Made by a program: the position numbers and the translations under genes. A stretch of 64,000 nt of DNA from positions 338,397,346 to 338,461,345 of the forward strand of contig NC_066585.1 of the NCBI RefSeq assembly GCF_024323335.1, given 5' to 3'. Below are positions 46,576 through 59,228 of this stretch, piece after piece (the stretch's first letter is position 1; each line of letters starts with the position of its first letter). The notes under the pieces are model-generated. The model searched no databases. It saw only the letters and a list, made by a program, of their open reading frames with translations, and was not told the DNA's origin. This DNA comes from Lathyrus oleraceus (lineage: Eukaryota; Streptophyta; Magnoliopsida; Fabales; Fabaceae).

Positions 46576-46652
46576 AATTACAATTGCACAAATGCTTCTG
46601 CACAAGGGTTCTATTTATAGAACCACTTGTGTTGGCTGCAAGCTAAAAAGCC

Positions 46653-46815
46653 CACTCAAGTGTATGTGGCCCATATCTTATGATATGTCAAAATCACTTA
46701 AGTGTGTGGTACCTTACCATATTTTTTATTCTACTTAAGTACAATGTACCTTATGATGTTCTACAATTCACTTAAGTACATTGTACCTTATGATGTTCTA
46801 CAATTCACTTAAGTA
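46653..46815 (-). promoter_or_regulatory. Five TTAAGT palindrome units in copia U3 (5' LTR)
   Basis: Starts at 46653 (one change), 46695, 46732, 46769 and 46806: spacing 42, 37, 37, 37. It lies upstream of the TATA inverted repeat at 46607-46624. Confidence 0.7.
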
Positions 46816-47711
46816 CATCGTACCTTATGGTGTTCCTTAGTTACTCTATCTCTCATCAATTCGTTCTTTTGTGTGTGACCCTATAGGTTTTCGTAACATT
46901 AGCAATTATATTAAATCACGTATTTAACATAATAAACAGTGAGCGGTATCTAGAAACACATCACTGCTACCCAAGACACGAAAATGTCATGTGATCTGAC
47001 AAATCCTTTTGTGATAATACTTATGTGTATAGTTACCCTTTTTCCCCTATGTCTATATTGAACACAAGGCATAGACCGTGTCATCCTTGTCCAGTTCAAT
47101 ATTGGGCCCGTACACATTTATCCTGTTACGCAGGATGGGAAAATTCCATTTAGGTCAATCATGTCCCTTAGCATGCTTCGTGGAGTACCCATAAACTGTC
47201 TTTATGGTCATCCAGTTACGGACAATGTTTGATCAGCAATAAATCACTCGACTTTACATCTAGGGTCCATAGTGGTTTCAGATCGAAGGGTGGTATACAC
47301 CACTATCACCATGAGAATAACTTATGACACTTTGCACAACATTCTATATGGTATTCTCATAGCAGATCAATCCAGTATAAATATTACTCCTAATATTCAT
47401 ACCTATGTTTAAGACTTGATCACTCCTTATCCATGATCCATGAGATGTGATCATCAGTCTATATACATAACAGTCTTAATGCTTTAATGTTATCCCACTT
47501 CACAATAAAGCTTGACTGCGGATACTTTAAGAATAGTGTCCTTATGTTTAATGGGATCTCATGATTAAGTCACACTTGATACATTAAACGGACTGTCTAT
47601 TCTAGGGACTTTATTAAACAAATATAATAAAGAAAAAGCTTTTTATTATTAATGAATAATTCGATACAAGTACCAAAAGTATTGGCCTCTAGGGCTTACA
47701 CCAACATAGGT

Positions 47712-48710
47712 TGCCAATCACAGGCTATCACTGTAATCCTTTCAGATTACTATTCATCAAAAGTCGTCAGTTAAGGTCGTCATTATAATCCTTCCGGATT
47801 ACTATACTTGAAAATTGTCAATTTAGGTCGTTATTGTAATCCCTCCGGATTACTATACTAGAAATTATGGTTTAAACAATTTAAATATTTTTCATCAAAA
47901 AAGTGAAAAATTATGTTATTACCCTAAACCCCCAACTCATTAAAATTTCTCTGGGAAACTCAAAACATCTCAAAAATTTCCCAGTTCTAAAAAATAAACT
48001 TGGAGTACCCTAAAAATACTCTAAAGTATTCAAAGTGCTCTAAAGTTAAAGGTTCATAGGTGATAACTCTATAAAGCATAAAGAGTGGGAAGTTTGACTC
48101 AAATTACTCAAAAGTGACCCTAAGGTTACCAAAAGGGTTCTAACATTAAAAGTTTCTCAAAAATCACTGAAAATGTCCCAAAATCGAAAAACCGCAGAAA
48201 AGCCCAAGATTGCCCAAAATCGCAGACCGCCGAAAATCGCTTTCGGAATTGTCGATCGACACATGCAACCTTCATCGCTAGGCCACTTGTCGTCGATGTC
48301 GGATTGCAACATGACTCGGTCATAAAAAACTTCGATGGCCTCCGCGCGGCCCGATTTTCGTGGCAACCACCCGCGATGCAACCCTAATCGTTGCCACGGC
48401 ATCTGCCCTGTGGACCCTGGCACTGTAGCATCATGGCTGATCTCTACTGGTGCCGCTGCGGCTCTGCACCTCGAACCCATTTTTGATTGTTCACAAAATA
48501 TCTCGATTTTGTATTTTTCCCATTTCTATTTTTGCATGAAAAATGTATCAATTTGGAAAAAAAAGGTTTTACTGGATTTGGGAAACTTTTAGAAAAATTG
48601 GTTAGTTCTAGGATAAAGTTAGGGAATCGAAAAACAGTTCTTCAGACAACACATTTGGGAATCAATGACTCAAAAAGAGTCTATCAAATCTTTGGAGAAA
48701 AATCCAAACT
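47712..48710 (-). repeat. Fragment 3 of the minus-strand chromovirus-like LTR
   Basis: Non-coding continuation after the copia element. Holds three imperfect palindromes (47733-47853) and a GC-richer segment at 48180-48480 (AAAATCG and CCGCGCGGCCCG-like sequence). It ends where the next Ogre-like LTR begins at 48711. Confidence 0.45.
47733..47853. promoter_or_regulatory. Three GTAATCCnnnnGGATTAC inverted repeats, 51-52 bp apart
   Basis: Starts at 47733, 47785 and 47836, each with arms GTAATCC/GGATTAC (one or two mismatches in the first two) around a 4-base centre. Confidence 0.75.
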
Positions 48711-51590
48711 TGTCATACCCCAATTTTGACCCTGAATTGCCGAATTAATGCATTCATCGAATCATTAACATCATATGCATATAGTAACATACATTTCATC
48801 TCGCATAATATTCAAATTGTATGTCAGAATAATTTTTCAGATTTATAGACATACCGATCAAACTGAATCTCAACTGTACGTAAAATTAATGGGTGAAAAA
48901 TTTCAAAATCCAGCTTGCAGACGTCAATTTTATTAATCTACATTTCACGAAGTTTAAGTTGATGTGTTCGTTTTAATTTTTTTGACTACTGTTTCGATCG
49001 TATTTTGATCAGTATGAGCCTTTTAACATGTCAAAAGTTATTTCAAAATTAAATCATGTGTTGTATATTTCTGAGAAATTTATTTCACGCTAATTATTTT
49101 GGTGCAGTCAATTTATTTTTTCGGGCATTCTTATGTCCGACTTTTATTTATTGAGTCTTTTAATTTTTTTATTTTTGTTAAAGTGTTTAGAAAAAATAAA
49201 TAGAATTGTTGGTGTTCTTATTTTAGTTTTATTTTAATTATTTTGTAGTGTTTGATGTTATTTAGTTTTAACTAATTTTAGTTATTTTGGTGTCTAAATT
49301 AAGCACTAAGGGCATTTGTGGATTTTAAAATTATTAAAAACCCTAAAATGACATGTATATATATTAGTGATGATGATAGGAGGAGGGACGAATAAAAAAA
49401 TCCACTCACACGATTGAGGGAAATTCATCTTTTATCAAATAGTAGTCGTCGCTCACGTTTCGGTACTATCCTTGTTTTGAAACGATTGAGGGAAATTCAT
49501 CTTTTATCAAATAGTATTCATCTTTTATCAAATATACGTGTGCATGATGCATGACAGTTGTGTTAGTTCGATCATATTGTGATGATCACGTTTAGTGTAG
49601 CAAGTCATTGGTTGATTTTATCGGTTTATGTATGGTATTTTTAATTGATTATCATTGTGTTTTGATTTTGTACATGCGTCCGATGGTTTAGCATAGCGAT
49701 AATCTTCCTTTTTTGTGTGCTTACCAATTCATGTTTCAATTTTCAAACTTTTATTATATCATAGTTTCTCTATGTGATTTACGATGATCGCATTCTTGCG
49801 TTAACAACACTGTTGGTTTTTTTTAGCATGTTAAATTTACTTTTGCTTTATGGTTCTTTCTGATAAATTTAGATCCGCACGATTTTGATCCATATTGCAA
49901 TGATCACGTTAAGTGTAGCAAGCTATCGGTTGATTTTATCGGTTTATGTGCGGTACTTTTTAATTGAATATCATTGTGTTTCGATTTTGTACATGCATTC
50001 GATGGTTTAACAGAGAGATAATCCGTTTTTTTTTGCGCTTACCAATTTGCGTTTTGATTTGCAACTGTTATTATATTATTGTTTTTCTATGTGATTTACG
50101 ATGATCACTTAACACATTAGCAATTTTTTATTTTTTATTTGTGTTAAGAATAATGATCCAACATCGTTATGTTTATATCGAATTAACTTTCTCTTGGTAG
50201 CCTTGCACGTCTTAGCGTACGCGACTTTGATTCGCGTCTTTGCGTCATGATTTTATTTCGTGCACTTTTCTTTTCACCTTAATTTTTTCGATTCATTTGT
50301 TGTGAATGTGTGATGTAAATATTGTGTATGCTCTCATATTTTTATACTCTTATCATTGTTGAATGCTTGTATGTATATTCGGATCTAGTTGTGTTTGATT
50401 TTCGCCTTGTGCTTGAGTCCATGTCGCTACATTTGAATTCACACCCCTTTGTGATCCAATTCGCACACTTCACGTTACTATTTGTATCCATCATATAGAA
50501 CCATCAATTTCAATTCATTTCTAATCACTTACCCAAAATCATTTTTAAAACTATTTTGCAAGGCAAGTCAAAAGCTTGATCCAACGTCAATCTATTTTCA
50601 AAATAATCTCAAAACCAACCCATTTGAAACTTTTCTTTTCAAACTGTTTCCACTATCTCAGTTTATCAATAATCCACATTCAATTCATTTTTCAAACCCT
50701 AAAACCACTTCAAACCTTTTTTTTCATAACCATAAACAAACCTCGATCAACATCGAATGCATTTTCCCAATAAAACTTCAAAATAATTAAAAATATTCAA
50801 AACACTTTTTTTTAATAAAGATGGAAACGGAACGGGGTGAAAACCACGAGCTCCTGAGACTAGGATTTGAGATGGATATCTCGCTAATCCAAGCTTTCGC
50901 CATCACCAAAAATACATCAAACTCATTCAAACCTTTTTTGCCTTTTGGCACAACCTAAAAAACCTTTTCAAAAAACAAAAGACACTTTGTCTTAAGATGA
51001 TGCAAACAATGCTTCATCCACAACCGTTGAGTTGAGATGAGTGGCGTGAATGTGGTTTATAAATCCATTAAATATGGTGCAAACGTCCACTCCTCACTTG
51101 TTTTGGGTAAAACAATACTTTCCGTCGATTAATACAAGATAGCTTTTGATAAAATTGACTAACAAACAAACATTTTTTTACCGAGAACTACGTATGCCTT
51201 GACTTCTCTTTTGAGATATGTAGGAGCAGGATTGCGAAGTCTTGCCATGTCCACTAATAAAAAATAAACCTTTTGTTATCTTCTTTCCCCTCTTAATAAC
51301 TCGAGAAGCCTAAATTTTAAACAAACATTAACACGCACAACTAACCAAACGGTTCCAGTTGAGTACAACGAATGTGAGGGGTGTTAATACCTTTCCCTTG
51401 TGTAACTGACTCTCGAACCCTGATATTGATTGTGATGACTATATCCTTGTCCTTCTTTTAGGGGTTTTATTCGATATTTTCCATTTCCCTCTATGGGAAT
51501 AAATAAAGATCGATGGTGACTTTGTTAAGTCCATCGCGCGAGCGTGCCATGGCGCTTCACGAGGTCGTTCTAATTTTATGAGGCACGACA
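48711..51590 (+). repeat. Ogre-like LTR (different family), 2.88 kb
   Basis: Begins TGTCATACCCCAATTTTG and ends GAGGCACGACA. A degenerate PBS follows. Contains a tandem duplication of about 315 bp (49561-50113) and the end-block typical of Ogre LTRs (GTGTTAATACCTTTCCCTTG near 51378). A TATATATA stretch near 49355 may be its TATA box. It is taken as the 5' LTR of the pseudo-coding region to 57180. Confidence 0.75.
49561..50113 (+). repeat. Internal tandem duplication of about 315 bp in the LTR
   Basis: Copy 1 (about 49561-49805) and copy 2 (about 49873-50113) share TGATCACGTT(T/A)AGTGTAGCAAG, GGTTGATTTTATCGGTTTAT, and TATGTGATTTACGATGATC in order, with about 15-20% divergence by eye. Confidence 0.85.
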
Positions 51591-51591
51591 T

Positions 51592-51610
51592 TAGGAGAGT
51601 TTGTTGGGGA
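51592..51610 (+). other. Degenerate Ogre-type primer binding site
   Basis: TAGGAGAGTTTGTTGGGGA aligns with TGGCGACTCTGCTGGGGA with several changes, one base after the LTR end. Confidence 0.55.
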
Positions 51611-52509
51611 TATGATGAAACCTAAGTGAGTCTGGCCTGTTAGGTTGTTGTGCGTGCTTATGTTTATTTACTTGTGTGGCTTTTCTTTACCTTATGCTTT
51701 CATTATTGTTATATTGTTATATGGCTCTATTGGATCATTGGTACTTGAATATCTGATTGCAAAATCTTGAGGTAAATATTTTCTACCCGAGTCTTGAGTG
51801 GAAACATAAGATAGGAAAATGGTTGAGTAGTGTAGACTCACGAGGTGAATACCTCATAAGGGTCGGCAGAAGAACCTCACTTAGGGTAGATCCTTTTGAA
51901 AGTGTTATTGCGCGGGGTGAATACCTTGCTAGCCTCGATGTTTTCAAAAGGGTTCATCAATTTAAGGACCTTTTAGAACATTGAACCTTTTTGGCCAACT
52001 AAGAATGATGGTTGCGTAGTATGGATTCGCGAGGTGAATACCTCGTTAGGATCGATTCAAAAACCTCACTCAGAATAGTTTATCACGAAGGAGTTGGTGC
52101 ACAGTAAGAATTTATCATAAGCGTCAAACATTCTTGTGAATCCATGACTCTGAGAACCATGTCTAGAACCAAATTTGATGGTTACATAGTATGAATTCGT
52201 TATGTGAATTGCTCGTTAGGATTGATACGAAAACCTCACCCAAAATAGATTTCATTGAAGGAGTTGATGCACAAAAAGAATTTGCCGTATGCGTCAAACA
52301 TTCTTGTGGATATGTGACTCTAGGGTCCTTTGTAAAATCCTTAGATCATACCTGGTGATAACCCTACTTTGAAAAGTAATCAAATTCATCTATTACCTTG
52401 AACCTTTAGACCTGTATAAAAAAACATTGCATTTCATATACATTCATTGCATATGCATAGAAAGCAAAGCTCTTAGTCTTCTTCCATTTGTTTCAGCAAT
52501 CTAAGTCAT
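51611..52509 (+). repeat. Leader of the older Ogre-like element, with diverged repeats
   Basis: No gene. Repeated phrases CGAGGTGAATACCTCGTTAG, AAAACCTCAC and GCGTCAAACATTCTTGTG give two clear copies (about 52007-52185 and 52185-52330) and a more distant one at 51820-51960. Confidence 0.7.
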
Positions 52510-54498
52510 TTGCAAGAGAGAATGAATTCTGAAAGAAGAAGCATATTTCAATTCAAGTACAAGAAAATGGACCTTTACGGTTTGAAGAAGTTGAGTGCCA
52601 AAGTGATCAAACTCACTGAATTCGTGAACGATTATGGGAGGATCTTGAGTATTTTGAATGAAAAGATGGAACTAATGGCAATTGTGACTATAGCTCAATT
52701 CTATGACCCACCTCTATGTTGTTTCACCTTTTCTGACTTTCAATTAGTTCCTACTTTGGAATAGTTTGAGAGAATTATGGGTCGGAACTTGAGGGGCCAT
52801 GATCCATTTCCCAAGTTTGATGAAGGTATCACTGCCAAGAGAATAACTTCAGTTTTAGGTCTGGAGGTCCAGTTGGTTATAGGTAATTGGGATAAGAATG
52901 GAGTCTTCAGTGGTTTTTCTAGATGGTTTTTGGAAGAACAAGTTGTGAAGTTGGAAAAGATTGGAAAGTGGAAAGCATTCTCTGTCATGCTAGCCCGATT
53001 GGTTTATGGGATAGTACTGTTTCCAAATCTTGACAGTTTCGTGGATCATGTGGTTGTAAAAATATTCCTCTATGGTAATCCAATACCTTTTCTACTAGTT
53101 GTTATCTACTACGCCATCCATGAGCGTCACCAGAAGAAAGGGGGAACTCTTTTGTGTTACGAACAATTGTTGTATGCTTGGTTCAGATCTCATATGCCAT
53201 AAAAAGGACCCTACACCTCCAAAAAACCTAAACCCTCTCAGAAGCTAGCTTCCTTTACTACCAACCATGTCAAATGGTATATCAGAGATTGGGAGACCCC
53301 GAATATTATTGTTAGCATTGGATACTTTCCTAATGTACTTTTGATAGGGACTCGGGGTTGCATCAACTACAACCTTATGTTATTCCTGATGCAACACAGT
53401 TACTCCATGAACAGTCCTCCAAAAACTAAAACTTTCGAGCCTTTCATTTTGCATGACATTGATGTGGACAACCAAATTGTGAAGAAGATTAAGAATTCCT
53501 GGAAAACAATTGTTAGAAGGGGTAAGAAGTTTGGAAAGAGGAATGTCCTTGTGAAAGATCCCAACACTCATTGGGTAAGAGAGAGATTTCAAGTGGTTAA
53601 GCTCCCATTTCCATTTGATCCCTCTATTTTTCCTCCATTTCCCGAGCCATCACCTATACTACCTGAAGACGTTGAGAAGCTCAATGCCAAAATTAAGGAG
53701 CTTGAATTTGAAAAGTCTGAGTTACGACTTTAGCTTAATCGAACCACTTTGGAAAATGAAAATCTGAAGGATGAACGTCAAGAGAAAGACCGAGATCTTG
53801 AAGCTAGCAACAAAAGAGAAGGAACATTTAAAGACAAGAAGGATGAGCTTGATGATATCCTCATAGGTACTAAATCTATGTTCAAAACAAAGAATGAGGA
53901 GCTCAGAAAATCCCACCTCAAAATTCAAGAGTTTGAGAAATTGTTGGAGATGTCTCTTGTGGAGAAGAGAAAAGCTAGACTCGACTATGAAGCTCAAATT
54001 CGTGAACTCGGGGACACTCTCAATAACTGCAAATATAATTTGTCTCATGAGGTCCTTCGAAAAGAGGAATCCGAGAGGAACTATCTCCGCCTCGAGTACC
54101 AGTTGGGAGAAGCTAATAGAAGGATTGCAGGTTTGGAAAACCAAGAAGGTGATGCAGCTTACATGCTCTTTAAGAATGATTGTGTGTATTGGAGGGGATG
54201 TATAGATAGGCTAGAGCGGCCCTAGAGAAAGATCAGCGTGTCATTAAGAAGCTCCAAGACCTCTATGTCAATTGGAATGGCAAGTTTGTCAACTTGGCTA
54301 GATTTGCTAACCTCAACATGCTGGAACTTCCAGAGAAATTCCAAGAAGTTGATTATAGCATGTGTCCAGAGAACACACCTCCTCAAGTTTTCAAGTTTTC
54401 AACTTTGTCATGTTTTGCAAGCGAATGGTGAAAGAGCTCACCACTAATCTTACTACGATCAAAAGGGATGAGATGGAGATTAAGTTCACTTGTACTTA
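52510..54498 (+). pseudogene. Decayed Ogre ORF1 (homologue of 35041-36387)
   Basis: Open pieces at 52510-52764, 52777-53202, 53341-53733 and 53749-54225 share one phase; a one-base shift near 54220 continues it to about 54498. Landmarks match the intact ORF1: QFYDPPLCCFTFSDFQLVPT, LARLVYGIVLFPNLDSFVD, YGNPIPFLLVVIYYAIHERH and TRGCINYNLMLFLMQHSY. The C-terminal coiled-coil (about 53680-54180) is much longer than in the intact copy. Stops at 52762-52764, 53200-53202 and 53731-53733 abolish translation. The start could be the ATG at 52522 or 52567; this cannot be decided in a decayed copy. Confidence 0.85.
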
Positions 54499-54728
54499 AA
54501 TTTGAATCACTTGTACTTGAATTTGAATTTAAATTACTTGTATTTAAATTGTTGAATTTGAATTAATGAAAGTTGTCATTTTGGATTTCATTTATTGTTA
54601 TTTTTATTTGAAAATCTTGCAAATAAAATGTTCTAACATTGATAAAATAAATAACAACTATAACTAAGAGCTTTGCACTAAAATGAATCCATATATGCAT
54701 CCATACATGCATCCATGTCATTCTTCAA
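54499..54728 (+). other. Spacer between decayed ORF1 and gag
   Basis: AT-rich, with repeated TTTGAATT/ACTTGTA phrases (54490-54560). Corresponds in position to the 208 bp spacer of the intact element. Confidence 0.65.
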
Positions 54729-57180
54729 ATGAAAGCTCACTCGACTGTTTCCTTCCAATTCCACACTGAGTCCTCGACACCAGTACACACCAGAGTCGAT
54801 GCTCGACATAGAATGGCAGAACAAGAACAAGAGATAGAGAGAGTCAGCTCAGAACTCGAGGACCTGCGAGGGAGCATGGGTCAAATCATGGAAATGCTAC
54901 AAGTCATCAGAGCCAAGATGGACACATAAACAACGGTTGTTTTAGAGATCATCGGTCCAACGCTTGAACCCCAACCCGTAAGGTTGATACCTTATACATT
55001 GCCTCGTTTTGGTCTACCTTACGGGTTCACACCTCAACCTGAAGTAGTCTTTGGCATAATGCAATCTACTCAACAAATTGTTCCTCTACCATTAACCACT
55101 GAGGCTCACCCTATGGTCCATGCATTTGCACCTCCGATCGTCCATACACGTGTGCAACCTTACTTTGAAGATCAACAACATGCTCTAGAGATGTCTGATA
55201 AAGAAGAATAAATGCATGAATATATAAAGGGTATTAAAGAGAATTTTTAGATTCTTGAGAAGAGACTGAGGGAAATGGGAAGTGACCAAGTTTTTGGTGT
55301 TGCCGCTATAGAGATGTGCCTAGTATCTGGTCTTAGAATTCCTAAAAAATTCAAGACTCCTGACTTTGAGAGATACGAGGGTTATACATGTCCTAATAGC
55401 CATCTTTTTATGTACTACCAGAAAATGGCTTCCCATGTTTGAAGACGATAAACTCATGATCCACTTCTTTCAAGACAACTTGAAGGCGCCCCCTCTAAGT
55501 GGTATATAAGACTCGATCAGAGTCGTATCCGGTGCTTCCAAGACTTGTATGATGCTTTCATAAAGCATTACAAATACAACATGGATATGGCTCCAGACAG
55601 AAGACAACTGCTGAATATGTCTCAGAAAGACAACGAGTCATTCAAAGATTATGCGCAACGCTGGAGAGAGATGGCTTCTCAAGTTGAAACACCTTTGGCA
55701 GAAAAAGATTTAGCCGATTGGTTTATGGATACCATACAACCAATGTTCTATGAGATAATGGTGGGTCGTGTGTCTGCAAGTTTTTATGACTTGGTAGATG
55801 TAGGCATAAAAGTTGAGCTCGGTTTGAAGAATGGAAAGATGATAATTGCTGCTGGAACTTCTAACAACAACAATGCTAAGAAGTTTCCCGGAAATATTTA
55901 GAAAAATAAGGAAGGAGAGATGAATGTTGTGTCGTCCAGTCGAGGAAGGAGTCAATCATGGAGAAAGCAACAATGACATTTCACTCAATAATAACCAACA
56001 TACATTGTGCAGTATGTTCAGCAACCATATATGGTAGCAATTGGGCCAACTTTCAACCAACAACAAGTGCCTGTTTATCAAATAGTTCAACAAACGCCAA
56101 TTTATCAACCCGCTCAAGTTGCTCCTGCATATCAACAAGCGCCTGCAACCCTAACATATAAGCAACCAAAAGCTCAAGATCCTTGTAAGAATGCACCGAC
56201 TCAGAATAGAAGACAAGGTGTTAAACCTCCTTTCAGTCCGATTCTGATGACGTATACTGAGTTATATCCTTCTCTGTTGTAAAAGGGGTTAGTGGTTCAT
56301 ATACCTTTAGGTCCACCATCTAATTCGTTGCCTTCATGGTATAACCCAAACGCTCATTTCCCTTTCCATGAGGGTGCACCTGGGCATGATTTAGAAGGAA
56401 GTTACATTTTGAAGCATATAGTGCGAGAATCGGTGGAAAAAAAATATTCTTTCATTCAGAGACTTGGGGCCTAATGTCAAGAGTAATCCTTTGTCGGTAC
56501 ATGGAATTATTAATGCGGTTGAAGAAGCGTCTATGGTGATGTGATCAAAGATGTTGCAAATATCAAGACTCCTTTGTTAGGGTTCCACATGAGACTGGTG
56601 GGAGCTAGTTTGGTTTGTTCTTGCCGTAAGGATTGTGAAGAATGTGCCATTCATCCAAGAGGCTGTGAGATTGTACAAAAAGATGTCTAAGACTTGATGA
56701 ACTAGTGAGTGTTACAAGTTAGTAGCCTCACAAAAAGAGACGAAGTAGTTCTAATTGATCCTTTTTCAATTTACTAGAGCCAGTTGAGATAACCTATCAA
56801 AGAAAGGATATTGTTAGTCGATTAATCACCCTTCTTCCATGGTTATCTGCGTGCCTAGTCATTTCTCCTACGAAAGTACTAAGGTAGTACCAGGGAAATA
56901 TGATATAATTGTCATTGACAAAGAGTCTGAAGAGGTTAGACAAGAGAAAAGTTTGAAGGTTGATGGTGCCGATGTCTCAAACATCGCAGGGACGAGCAAA
57001 ATGACTCGCAATGGTCAAATTTACACTCCCCAGTTTAATATGACCTCTCAAATACCAACCAAAGAAACAACAAGTGCAGTCCTTGTTAGGGAGCAAAATA
57101 TGGTTCAATCCAATGAAAATGCTAAAATTTTGAAGATCATTAAAAAAAGTGATTACAAAGTAGTTGATTAGCTGCACCAG
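54729..57180 (+). pseudogene. Decayed Ogre-like gag, cut off by another LTR
   Basis: Homologous in order to the intact gag at 36596-39631: coiled-coil (AEQEQEIERVSSELEDL), gag core (SGLRIPKKFKTPDFERYEGY, YNMDMAPDRRQLLNMSQ, ESFKDYAQRWREMASQVETP, KDLADWFMDTIQPMFYEIMV), a Q/P-rich region (about 56010-56200), the histidine segment (HFPFHEGAPGHDLEG), the CRKDCEECAIHPRGC block near 56620, and SNIAGTSKMTRNGQIYTPQF. At least six stops and several frameshifts (near 55440, 55490, 56480-56560) are present. The sequence stops at about 57180, before the protease, where an LTR of another family starts. Confidence 0.85.
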
Positions 57181-57182
57181 AC

Positions 57183-58320
57183 TGTCATACCCTAAATTTG
57201 AACCCTAAGATTCCACATACCATTGACATCCTTGCATACAAACAAGGTCACCTATTGGTCCCTGTCCCTCTCATCTTTGGGTTTTTCTTTTGCAGGGATC
57301 ATCAATAACCTCTTTGTTAATATTTTACCTTTGTGTTTATATGTTCATTGCTTAACCACTAATCAAATATCAAAATATGTTTTGTTTTCTTTAAGTTTAT
57401 TGTGCAGGGTATGGCTTTTCATCAAGAGTATCAAGCATGATTCCTCAGCTAGGTTTTTTTTATTCCTCAGCAAAGTGTGACCAACCATTGATACTCAAGG
57501 GGGATATATTTCAATGCATGATCTCAAAGGTTCTAAAGCACCTTTTAATCTCATTTTTATCAAGAGTACATCAAAGTTTTATGGTTTAATTCTCAAGAAA
57601 ATTCAAAGGTTCATGTGTTTATTTGCATGCCTTATTCACCAAGTTTCCTCAAGCTTTGAGCAATATAATCAAGATACATTCAAGGATACCTTATTTTGAG
57701 TTCATATGATCATCCATGTGCTTTGAAATGCAAGAAAAGTCTAAGTACACATGTTTGTTCCAAGTGGTTTGACCAAAAAAGTCAACATTTGAAGTCAAAG
57801 TTCCAAGGATCACAACTCCTTCAATTCTCAACATTTTTGAATGCTTACTTTTGCATATGGCTCCTCTTATCATCCTCTACAACTTCTCTTTACATGACAA
57901 GAGCCAATAATTCTTAGAGGATCATCAAAAGTTTGGAGACATTATAGGTCATTTGTGGACTTAGTGAAATTTGACCTACTTTCAAGTGACTTTTTCTCAA
58001 TTTTCAAGGTTTATAAGTTCTTCAATTTTTAATAGTTAATTCTGATTCTTTTTCCACAATATCATTTATGATTCCCTATACAAGTTTGCTTCAATGATCA
58101 AAGTAAAATTATGCTTGGAAGACCATGGAATTCATTGAAACATTACAGGTCATTTTCATCCATTGGATACTTAAGTTTTTCTAAGTTACATGATCAGTTT
58201 TTCGTGCCAACTTCAACTTTCCCTTTTCTATGAATATTTTGCCTAGCATGCACTATCCTAGCTTTCAAACCTTGAGTGTCCTTCCATTCTTGGAAAAATA
58301 AACCTTCTAACAAAGTGTTA
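57183..58320 (+). repeat. 5' start of an Ogre LTR, truncated
   Basis: Begins TGTCATACCCTAAATTTGAA. Its internal phrase GACATTATAGGTCATTT (57937) matches AACATTATAGGTCATTTTGG at 39 in the first LTR, so it belongs to that family rather than to the LTR at 48711. It breaks off near 58320, where minus-strand ORF1 sequence begins. Confidence 0.65.
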
Positions 58321-59228
58321 TTAGGTTTGTCCTTCATAGCGAACCCAAGTTGACATCTTGCCAAAGTCAGATTATAGTTGATTCCTCATTGTGTACCAAG
58401 AAGATGCACATTAGAGAACTCCCCACAACTATCAATAATCACGACGTCGTCGTAAACAGAAGAGTACCAAGTAATGTCGTCATTGGTGAGAGACATGAGT
58501 CTTTGAGACCACCTTAAACAATCCTTGTTTTCTCGAAAGATAGGAGATTACGGCAAGTGTGAAATAAATCACTTGTACAATAAAGGCGCATAATAAACAA
58601 TAGTTCCACCCCCTTTAGAAGTCCTATGATGAATGGAGGATTAAGTATCGCCGATCAGAGTTGGAACCGGATTTCTAATCGAGAAGATCCTCATAGCATT
58701 AACATCAACAAAATTGTAAATGTTAGGAAATAAGACTAAACCATAGACGAGTAAGGCAAGATTAGTTTCAAAGGCTATCGTGCTACCAGCATTAGCAAAA
58801 GAAAAGGCTTTTTCTAATAGAAGCTTTGAAGTCAATCCTCTGATACCTCCTTTGATAGTGAGATTGGCATTTATGTCAGACTTCCTCAAATGAATGGCTT
58901 CGGAAATAACCCGAGATTCAAGAATTCCTTCCACCCCACTAAAAGGAACTCTATCAGAAACTGGTATACCCAAAAGCTGAACATACTCCTCTATGGTAGG
59001 CAACAACTGATAATCAGGGAAAATAAAGAACCGGTAAACAGGATCATAGAACTGGACCAAAGTGCAGAGAAAACCATCCTTAATATCAGTAGATAGCACA
59101 GATAAAAATCTTCCAAAATGGTCTCTAAAACCCTTATGATCATCCATAAAAGATGCTAACTTCCTTACTTCCATGAGATCGGGACATCTGAAATTGTATT
59201 TCCGAGTATTCCTTCTTCCAATATCCAT
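58321..59228 (-). pseudogene. Decayed Ogre ORF1 on the minus strand
   Basis: Reads leftwards from ATG 59228 (MDIGRRNTRKYNFRCPDLM). Landmarks: LVQFYDPVYRFFIFPDYQLL, PTIEEYVQLLGIPVSDRVPF, NLALLVYGLVLFPNIYNFVD, IRNPVPTLIGDT. The frame stops at 58641 but homology continues with stops and shifts to about 58326 (SLTNDDITWY, DSCGEFSNVHLLGT, GINYNLTLARCQLG). The upstream extension to 59435 is leader sequence open by chance. The 3' end is lost at the junction with the plus-strand LTR fragment. It is closer to the other two ORF1 copies in order than in sequence, so it is a distinct, older copy. Confidence 0.85.

Noticed and set aside
48157..48480. 107-codon minus-strand open frame in a GC-richer patch
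   Set aside because: No recognisable domain; it lies in degraded LTR sequence, where GC richness lowers stop frequency.
50482..50790. 102-codon open frame rich in Phe, Asn and Ser
   Set aside because: AT-rich LTR sequence with no domain and no homologous frame in related LTRs.
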